A stretch of 28,422 nucleotides of DNA from Desulfobacteraceae bacterium (GTDB lineage: Bacteria; Desulfobacterota; Desulfobacteria; Desulfobacterales; SURF-15), in NCBI GenBank assembly GCA_003599475.1, contig QZKK01000055.1, positions 1-28,422 on the forward strand, read 5' to 3'. A model generated the notes under the pieces. It ran no database searches and was not told the DNA's origin. It worked only from the letters and a program-made list of their open reading frames with translations. The translations under genes were made by a program, and so were the position numbers. Position 1 is the first letter of the stretch. Every line of letters begins with the position of its first letter. Shown here piece after piece: positions 23,257 to 28,422 of the stretch.

Positions 23257-23282
23257 GGCAGTCCTCCGGGTAAGTGTTCAGG

Positions 23283-24935
23283 TCACACTTCGATGATGAA
23301 CGGCAATATAACCGGACGCCTTCCGATGGTAAAGTAAAAATACTGCTTGAGCGCTCTTTGGACCTTTTCACGGATGAGACTGACCCGGTTGACGTCGTCC
23401 GGGGGAATCTCTTCGACGATTTCGAGAACTACGCAGATGGCATCTTCGAGCAGGTGTCCGGTTTCGGTCTCGAACACAAAACCGCGCGAATCGATTTCCG
23501 GTCCATAGATGACAATGCCGGTTTCCTCATCGAAGGCCATTTTCACCGCCACAAGACCCTCTTCGGAAAGGACCCTTCTTTCCTTCAGCACGCTTCGGCC
23601 GACGTCGCCGATGCCCTTGCCGTCTACAAGCACGCGGCCGGTGACGACCTCGTCTTTTACCCGTACACCGGACTCGTCAAATTCGACGATCTGTCCATTT
23701 TCTGCAATAATTACTTTGCTTTTTTCGATCCCGATCTCTTCGGCCAGGCGGGCATGAAGGATCAGATGCCGGTATTCCCCATGAATGGGGATGAAAAACC
23801 GCGGCCTCGTGAGCTGGATCATCTCTTTCAATTCATCTCGAAACGCATGTCCGGAGACGTGGATGGCGGAAATCTTTTCATAGATAACGTCTGCCCCCCG
23901 TTTGTAGAGGCGATTGATGATGCTTGCAATCGCTTTTTCATTTCCGGGGATGAACTTCGAGGAGAGAATAACGGTGTCTCCCTCCCGGATTTTAATCTGC
24001 CGGTGGGTTCCGCCCGCCATTCTTGCCAGCGCCGACATCGGCTCCCCCTGGCTGCCGGTGGTGACGATGATGACTTCATCGTCCGGATGGTCGTTCAATT
24101 CGGCGATTTCGATTTCCATTCCCTCAGGAATATCGATGTAGCCGAGTCTTTTGGCGATCTCTACGCTGACCTCGATGCTCCTGCCGTTGAAGATGATCTT
24201 GCGGTTTCTCGATTCGGCGATGTGGACGATCTGCTGGATTCGAGCGATATTTGAAGCAAAAAGAGAAATGATGATGCGCCCTTTGCTCCCTTCCGTGATC
24301 TTCGAGAGCGTTTTTCCGATTTCGACCGCCGAGATGGTGCGCCCTTCCTTCTCCACGTTCGTCGAATCTGAAAGCAGTGCAAGCACCCCCCTGTCTCCGA
24401 AGCGCGCGAATGCATGCGAATCGGTACCCATTCCCGGGATGGGGGTCGGGCTGATTTTAAAATCTCCTGTATGAATGACGATTCCCAGGGGGGTTTCGAT
24501 GGCCAGCCCGACTCCGTCTACGACGCTGTGGCTGACTCGGATGAATTGGAGGGTGAAAACGCCTATTTTCAGTGTCTCGCCGGGGTTGATTTCGTGCAAT
24601 CGCCCGGTGTAGCTGACTGCGAATTCATCGAGTTTATGGCGAACGAGCCCGATGGTAAAAGGCGTGCCGAACACAGGAGCACCGATGTCTTTCAGCAGGT
24701 GAGGGATGGCTCCGATATGATCTTCGTGCGCATGGGTGAGAACAATGCCGGCAATTTTGGATCGATTCGCTTTCAGGTAGGTCATATCGGGAATCACGTA
24801 ATCGATTCCCAGCATGTAGTCTTCAGGGAACATGAGTCCGGCATCCACAACAAAAAGCGAGTCGCCGTACTCGAAAACCATCATATTGAGGCCGATTTCA
24901 CCGAGGCCGCCCAGCGGGATAATTTTCAACGTCAT
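23283..24935 (-). CDS. rnj: Ribonuclease J (metallo-beta-lactamase / beta-CASP RNase)
   Basis: Exo/endoribonuclease for mRNA decay and rRNA maturation; cytoplasmic. The 550-residue protein opens MTLKIIPLGGLGEIGLNMMV and has the zinc motif THAHEDHIG (~67-75), further metal ligands in RVSHSVVDG and HTGDFK, and the beta-CASP portion (SLFASNIARIQQIVHIAESR; GSQGEPMSALARMA; ISAIHVSGHA; PIHGEYRHL). A C-terminal dimer/RNA-binding part (~450-550) is also present, so it is full length. The start codon overlaps the plsC stop (ATGA, 24932-24935), which settles the start although the frame is open for another 230 codons upstream. Being next to ftsK is a linkage I recall from other Desulfobacterota, without proof here. 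Confidence 0.94.
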   Translation of the reverse strand: MTLKIIPLGGLGEIGLNMMVFEYGDSLFVVDAGLMFPEDYMLGIDYVIPDMTYLKANRSKIAGIVLTHAHEDHIGAIPHLLKDIGAPVFGTPFTIGLVRHKLDEFAVSYTGRLHEINPGETLKIGVFTLQFIRVSHSVVDGVGLAIETPLGIVIHTGDFKISPTPIPGMGTDSHAFARFGDRGVLALLSDSTNVEKEGRTISAVEIGKTLSKITEGSKGRIIISLFASNIARIQQIVHIAESRNRKIIFNGRSIEVSVEIAKRLGYIDIPEGMEIEIAELNDHPDDEVIIVTTGSQGEPMSALARMAGGTHRQIKIREGDTVILSSKFIPGNEKAIASIINRLYKRGADVIYEKISAIHVSGHAFRDELKEMIQLTRPRFFIPIHGEYRHLILHARLAEEIGIEKSKVIIAENGQIVEFDESGVRVKDEVVTGRVLVDGKGIGDVGRSVLKERRVLSEEGLVAVKMAFDEETGIVIYGPEIDSRGFVFETETGHLLEDAICVVLEIVEEIPPDDVNRVSLIREKVQRALKQYFYFTIGRRPVILPFIIEV

Positions 24936-25693
24936 GTTCTTTCCAGGTTTCCTCTCTCGAAAGCCTCGCAGATGGTCTCCCTTACTTTCTCCATCAGGTC
25001 GTCTTTGGTTTTTCGGGTGTAACCCGAAGTGTCGATCGGCTTCTGAATCTGAACGGATACGCTGCCCGGCGCTATTTCCAGTCGATCCTTCGGCATGATC
25101 CGGTGAGTCCCATGCATGACGATCGGTACGATCGGAACTCCGGAACTTGCCGCCAGGACGAATCCGCCTTTCTTGAAGGCTTGGATGCTGCCGTCCCGGC
25201 TTCGGGTTCCCTCCGGAAAAATCATCACAGAGGTGCCGTTTCGAATGATCTCTGCCGCATTCTCCAGGCTTCGAAAGGCGGACCGCCTGTCCGTACGATC
25301 GATGCTGATGTAGCCGGAGCGCCTCATGGCCATGCCGAAAAGCGGTATCCGGAACAATTCCGCCTTGGCCAGCCATCTGAACTGAACGGCCAGGTGCGAC
25401 AGCAAAACCGGTATGTCGAAGTTGCTCTGGTGGTTGGACATGTAGATATAGGACCTGGAGGGGTCGATATCGGAAAGCCCGGTCACCGTGACTTTGATTC
25501 GAGCCGCAAAAAGGATCGATCGCCCCCAGGATCTGGCAACGATATGGCAAAGGTTTCCTTTGCGGTCGAAAAAGGAGGCGAGGATGGCGAGGATGCCGAA
25601 GAAAATGGTGGAAAAAACCGTCCATACCACCACAATCATCGTATGCAGGATGCCGACGATTTTTAAACGTCGGCTTTGAGAGATTTCTTCCAC
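24932..25693 (-). CDS. plsC: 1-Acyl-sn-glycerol-3-phosphate acyltransferase PlsC
   Basis: Makes phosphatidic acid from lysophosphatidic acid at the inner membrane. The 253-residue protein has an N-terminal hydrophobic stretch (~14-41), the acyltransferase catalytic motif NHQSNFD (H88, D93), the glycerophosphate-binding region with FRIPLFGMAMRRSGYISIDR, and FPEGTRS (~159-165), then VPIVPIVMHGT. These are blocks I-IV of the family. The GTG at 25693 lacks a good ribosome-binding site; an internal ATG at residue 19 would remove part of the membrane segment, so 25693 is kept. The gene is coupled to ribonuclease J by a 4-base overlap and follows the small unknown gene by 22 bases. Confidence 0.92.
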   Translation of the reverse strand: MEEISQSRRLKIVGILHTMIVVVWTVFSTIFFGILAILASFFDRKGNLCHIVARSWGRSILFAARIKVTVTGLSDIDPSRSYIYMSNHQSNFDIPVLLSHLAVQFRWLAKAELFRIPLFGMAMRRSGYISIDRTDRRSAFRSLENAAEIIRNGTSVMIFPEGTRSRDGSIQAFKKGGFVLAASSGVPIVPIVMHGTHRIMPKDRLEIAPGSVSVQIQKPIDTSGYTRKTKDDLMEKVRETICEAFERGNLERT

Positions 25694-25715
25694 GGCTATC
25701 GTTTTATCTTCGGCA

Positions 25716-26048
25716 TCATATCTTGATATCGAGTGCCTTGAACATGGCGTCCACCTGCCGGATGATCCAGTTCCGCTGTTTTACGGTTGCGTAATCGATG
25801 CAGGTGCACCGGATCCGGTGATGGGTTCGGAGCAACAACTCACAGCAAAGACGGTCCCGATCCAGGCACAGAGCAAAACAGAGGGGATGACAATCCTTGT
25901 GTCTTGCCTGCTCGGGTGTGAGCAGAGAGGTGCGGACCGGAATCCAATAGACCCCGTCGAGCGAACCGGTCTCGGCGGTGTCATCCAGATGCCGCTTCAC
26001 TTTTTCGTAATCGGCCGGCCGGAGCTCATCTACGACGTATTGTTTCAT
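25716..26048 (-). CDS. Conserved-looking small protein of unknown function
   Basis: I do not recognise a family. The 110-residue product starts MKQYVVDELRPADYEKVKRH and continues with YWIPVRTSLLTPEQARHKDC. A central block is rich in Cys and His (HKDCHPLCFALCLDRDRLCC ... THHRIRCTCIDYA: seven cysteines), and the C-terminal helix reads NWIIRQVDAMFKALDI. There are no membrane helices or export signal, so it is likely cytoplasmic; metal binding is possible but the Cys spacing is not a known finger. ATG 26048 is chosen over GTG 26066; neither has a clear ribosome-binding site. It is first in a likely operon with plsC, ribonuclease J and ftsK. The coding call rests on composition, operon position and the sensible length. 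Confidence 0.6.
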   Translation of the reverse strand: MKQYVVDELRPADYEKVKRHLDDTAETGSLDGVYWIPVRTSLLTPEQARHKDCHPLCFALCLDRDRLCCELLLRTHHRIRCTCIDYATVKQRNWIIRQVDAMFKALDIKI

Positions 26049-26099
26049 ATTGCAAGAAAATACCACAGCTTACGGCAACAAGCAAGAATTATGGTAAGC

Positions 26100-26133
26100 A
26101 TTCAGGGGTTCAAAGGTTCAAGGTTCAGAGGTT
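26100..26133. repeat. GGTTCA-type short repeat cluster
   Basis: Copies of GGTTCA (GGGGTTCAAAGGTTCAAGG, then GGTTCAGAGG) lie in a row. The first part matches the arm of the hairpin at 9149-9160 (GGTTCAAAGG), so the motif is dispersed. No function is assigned. Confidence 0.5.
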
Positions 26134-26275
26134 AACGGAGAATTGCGCCGGGTTCCATGTTTCCACGTTTCCACTCAAAAAATGATGGGGCATCGAAGGC
26201 AATCATTGAGCACTAAGAAATTGAAATTACGTCAACGTGAGCCCGTGAACGGTTACGATTTATGATGCTGCCGGC

Positions 26276-26302
26276 TTGCATTCGCCGCTCGAATTTTATA
26301 CC
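26276..26302 (+). promoter_or_regulatory. Possible promoter of the M20 amidohydrolase gene
   Basis: TTGCAT (26276-26281), 15 bases, TATACC (26297-26302), 48 bases before the start codon. The spacer is short and the boxes partial. Confidence 0.3.
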
Positions 26303-26350
26303 ATCAAACCCTGAACGCTGAACGCCGAACCCTTTCAAGGAGACAAGCGG

Positions 26351-27517
26351 ATGGATTTCAAGCCTCTCATTAAAGAGCACAAGGATTTGATCTGTCGCAT
26401 TCGTCAGGACCTGCACCGGATTCCGGAACTCGGACATCGTGAACACAAGACCGCTCGATATCTGGCCGATTTCCTATCCCGGGAGGGCTACCCCGTCCGG
26501 ACGGGTGTCGGCGGCACCGGGGTGGTGGCAACGCTTCAAAGTGCGTCCGAGGGCGACACGGTGCTGATTCGAGCCGATATGGACGCCCTTCCCATTTCCG
26601 AAGATACAGGGCTCGCATTTGCCTCCGGTCACCCCGGTGTCATGCACGCCTGCGGGCATGACGCCCATATGGCCATGGCCCTTGGAGCGGCAAAGGCGAT
26701 CCGTGGAATCAGGGACCGGCTGAGAGGCACCGTCAAATTTGTGTTTCAACCCGCCGAAGAAACTGCCGGGGGCGCCAAATCGATGATCGATGCCGGTGTG
26801 CTGGAGGATCCCAAAGTCGACTGCTGCTTCGGCTGCCATGTCTGGCCGGGGCTTCCGGAGGGGACAATCGGCGTAAAGGCCGGCCCGCTGATGGCGTCCA
26901 TGACGCGGTTTGAAATCAAAATCATCGGCAAGGGGGGCCACGGGGCCATGCCTCACCTGTGCGTAGACTCTCTGGAGGTGGCAACCCAGGTGGTCAATGC
27001 CCTCCAACGGATTGCAAGCCGCCAGATGAATCCGATGAACCCCACCGTGGTTACGATTGGAAAATTCATCGCCGGCACCGCTTTCAACATCATCCCTCCG
27101 GAAGCGGAGCTTGCCGGCACCACCCGAACATTCGACCGGACGGTCTGGGCACAGTGGCCGGAGCGGCTGGAAAAAATCGTCCGGGGGGTTTGTGATTCCA
27201 TGGGGGCTGCCTATGAATTCAGATTCGATGCGGGGTGCCCTCCCCTCGTCAATGATTCAGAATTGTCGGATCTGGTCGGCCGCTGTGCAGCCGCTGTGGT
27301 CGGCAAAGATCGCGTTGTCGAGCCGGAGCGGACCATGGGAGGGGAAGATATGGCGTTTTTCCACGAAGCCGTCAAGGGCTGCTATTACTTCATCGGTGTC
27401 GGACGCGGGGGTGCTGCACCGGTTCACAATCCAAAGTTCGATTTCAACCCGGATGTCCTGACGGTCGGCGTCGAAAGCTACTGCCGGATCCTGTGGGAGA
27501 TACTGGGGAGAGAATAG
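26351..27517 (+). CDS. M20-family amidohydrolase (N-acyl amino acid hydrolase type)
   Basis: A metal-dependent amidase/peptidase of 388 residues, cytoplasmic (no export signal). The family's two-metal motif set is intact: ADMDALP (~75-81), HACGHDAHMAM (C101, H103), PAEETAGGA (E136/E137) and the His in GCHVWPGLPEG (H163), plus C-terminal PVHNPKFDF. The dimerisation domain includes GKGGHGAMPH (~194-203). This is the HipO/AmhX/hippurate-hydrolase branch; the true substrate could be an N-acyl amino acid, an indole-amino acid conjugate or N-acetyl-diaminopimelate-like amide. ATG 26351 has AAGGAG eight bases upstream. It is followed after 127 bases by the transglutaminase-like gene. No transporter is adjacent to hint at the substrate. 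Confidence 0.9.
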   Translation: MDFKPLIKEHKDLICRIRQDLHRIPELGHREHKTARYLADFLSREGYPVRTGVGGTGVVATLQSASEGDTVLIRADMDALPISEDTGLAFASGHPGVMHACGHDAHMAMALGAAKAIRGIRDRLRGTVKFVFQPAEETAGGAKSMIDAGVLEDPKVDCCFGCHVWPGLPEGTIGVKAGPLMASMTRFEIKIIGKGGHGAMPHLCVDSLEVATQVVNALQRIASRQMNPMNPTVVTIGKFIAGTAFNIIPPEAELAGTTRTFDRTVWAQWPERLEKIVRGVCDSMGAAYEFRFDAGCPPLVNDSELSDLVGRCAAAVVGKDRVVEPERTMGGEDMAFFHEAVKGCYYFIGVGRGGAAPVHNPKFDFNPDVLTVGVESYCRILWEILGRE

Positions 27518-27593
27518 ATCGGTTGTACAGGTTTCGGGTTTCAGGCGGATGCCCGGGTTTCAGGTGGCAGGTATGCCGGACTTGGGAGCGCGA

Positions 27594-27642
27594 CTGAACA
27601 CTGAACGCTGAGCACCGAACGCTGAACACTGAACGCTGAACC
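27594..27642. repeat. Tandem (C)TGAACGC/ACTGAAC repeats
   Basis: The words CTGAACACTGAACGCTGAG and GAACGCTGAACACTGAACG succeed one another up to three bases before the start codon of the next gene. A shorter copy, CTGAACGCTGAACGCCGAAC, lies at 26311-26330 ahead of the amidohydrolase gene. Confidence 0.7.
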
Positions 27643-27644
27643 GC

Positions 27645-28358
27645 ATGGAGACAATCGATCCGAAATACCTGCTTCCTACGGCGATCATCGACTCGGACCA
27701 TCCAAGGGTCGTCGATTATGCAGGGGAAGCCGCCCGCGGAGGCGGCGACCCCGTGAAAGTGGCGGTGAAACTCTATGATGCGGTGCGCGACGACATCCGG
27801 TACGATCCGTATTCGCCGTTTCATCTTCCTGAGCACTACAAGGCAAGCACCATCCTCGAGAAGGGAAGAGGGTATTGCGTGGCCAAAGCATCGCTGCTGT
27901 GCGCACTCGGACGCGCGTGCGGAATCCCTGCTCGAATCGGTTTTGCCACAGTTCGAAACCACCTGGCCACACGGCAGTTGATCGAATACCTCGGATCGGA
28001 CCTTTTTGTCTACCACGGGTTTACCGAATTCTATCTGAATGGGCGCTGGATCAAGGCCACTCCCGCCTTCAACAGAGAGTTGTGCAGGCGTCATCACGTA
28101 CCCCCGCTGGCCTTCGACGGAAAGGAGGATTCGGTATTTCAGCCTTTCAATCTCCAGAAAGAGCGGTTCATGGAGTATGTCGACGACCACGGAACCTATG
28201 CGGATGTTCCCGTGGATACCATCGTATCCGCCTGGGAGAAAGAATACGGCAAGAAGAGAGTGCGGGGATGGATCGCGGCCTTTGAAGCGTCCGGAGGAAC
28301 CTCCACCCGGGATTTTGCGAAGGAAGAGGTCATCGATGAACCTTCGCACCTCACTTGA
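27645..28358 (+). CDS. Transglutaminase-like domain protein
   Basis: A 237-residue cytoplasmic protein with a transglutaminase/protease-like core: Cys in GRGYCVAKASLLCALGRACG (C78) followed by IPARIGFATVRNH, and His in VYHGFTEFYLNGRW (H124). The position of the third residue, usually Asp after GxW, is KATPAFN here, so a Thr (T139) stands in its place. This may be normal for the subfamily. The ATG at 27645 is the first plausible start, but no Shine-Dalgarno is visible because short repeats run up to it. The end of the protein is natural (stop at 28358). It may be read with the amidohydrolase or on its own. The reaction is unknown; related proteins include peptidases and amidases. Confidence 0.82.
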   Translation: METIDPKYLLPTAIIDSDHPRVVDYAGEAARGGGDPVKVAVKLYDAVRDDIRYDPYSPFHLPEHYKASTILEKGRGYCVAKASLLCALGRACGIPARIGFATVRNHLATRQLIEYLGSDLFVYHGFTEFYLNGRWIKATPAFNRELCRRHHVPPLAFDGKEDSVFQPFNLQKERFMEYVDDHGTYADVPVDTIVSAWEKEYGKKRVRGWIAAFEASGGTSTRDFAKEEVIDEPSHLT

Positions 28359-28386
28359 TTGTACAGGAATTTCCATTTATCCACTA

Positions 28387-28408
28387 AGGGCACGAAGGGG
28401 CACGAAAA
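28387..28408. repeat. Short GGGCACGAAG tandem words
   Basis: GGGCACGAAG occurs once, followed at once by GGGGCACGAAAA. It is a low-complexity intergenic string after the transglutaminase-like gene; the window ends 14 bases later. Confidence 0.4.
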
Positions 28409-28422
28409 TTATTTCAGAAAAT

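Larger units (their letters stand above)
26049..26350. other. Divergent intergenic region with short repeats
   Basis: No gene is seen. It holds GGTTCA-type repeats (26100-26133), a partial promoter for the amidohydrolase gene, and CTGAACGC-type repeats (26310-26331). Confidence 0.6.

Noticed and set aside
21895..23337. 480-codon plus-strand open frame opposite ftsK
   Set aside because: It is the shadow of a well-supported ftsK and runs across the ftsK start into the ribonuclease J gene end; composition is typical of an antisense frame.
24936..25625. Open 230-codon extension upstream of ribonuclease J
   Set aside because: It overlaps plsC on the same strand in another frame; family start MTLKIIPLGG and the ATGA overlap place the start at 24935.

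Overview
The window (about 55% G+C by eye, almost entirely coding, no mobile elements, tRNA, rRNA or CRISPR seen) looks like chromosomal core sequence from a Gram-negative, motile bacterium. The best guess is a Desulfobacterota (former Deltaproteobacteria) member. The reasons are family-level: a ribonuclease J next to ftsK, proteobacterial-type PstA/PstC with long N-terminal domains, PomA-like short MotA, a PilZ protein, and intergenic short-repeat clutter (GAACGCT-type and GGGCACGAAG-type strings) that I associate with that group. No single marker proves it.

Layout. 1-4765 (minus): a phosphate-uptake (Pst) cluster read pstC-pstA-pstS-pstB, with pstB cut by the window edge. 4996-6920 (minus): a tandem pair of HtrA/Deg-type serine proteases, one with a PDZ domain and one with a C-terminal membrane anchor instead. 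7160-7414 (minus): a small DUF5132-like membrane protein. 7833-11998 (plus): a three-gene Fe(III)/polyamine-type ABC importer (binding protein, fused double permease, ATPase). 12003-12653 (minus): a DUF47/PhoU-like protein. 12654-13324: non-coding, with a REP-like structured repeat and a strong sigma-70 promoter for the next gene. 13325-14479 (plus): myo-inositol-1-phosphate synthase. 14714-16126 (plus): SLC13/DASS-type anion transporter. 16176-18640 (minus): phoB-phoR. 18937-20893 (minus): motA-motB-pilZ, preceded by a near-perfect sigma-28 promoter. 21121-26048 (minus): a small unknown gene, plsC, ribonuclease J and ftsK. 26351-28358 (plus): an M20 amidohydrolase and a transglutaminase-like protein.

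How it fits together. The most coherent theme is phosphate. PhoR/PhoB are encoded here, and upstream of pstC, pstS and phoB I see direct repeats of a 7-mer close to CTAACAN at exact 11-base spacing (7 + 4). That is the geometry of a Pho box, but with a sequence differing from the E. coli CTGTCAT. This suggests an autoregulated PhoBR that controls the pst genes from two separate promoters. The DUF47/PhoU-like gene, the inositol-phosphate synthase and the SLC13 transporter lie between the two parts, but I found no Pho box for them. The second theme is motility: a FliA-type promoter in front of a stator operon that also carries a PilZ protein. The rest is ordinary housekeeping. I do not see a clearly novel defence or biosynthetic system; the most useful new observations are regulatory (variant Pho boxes, sigma-28 promoter, intercistronic hairpins) and the HtrA pair.
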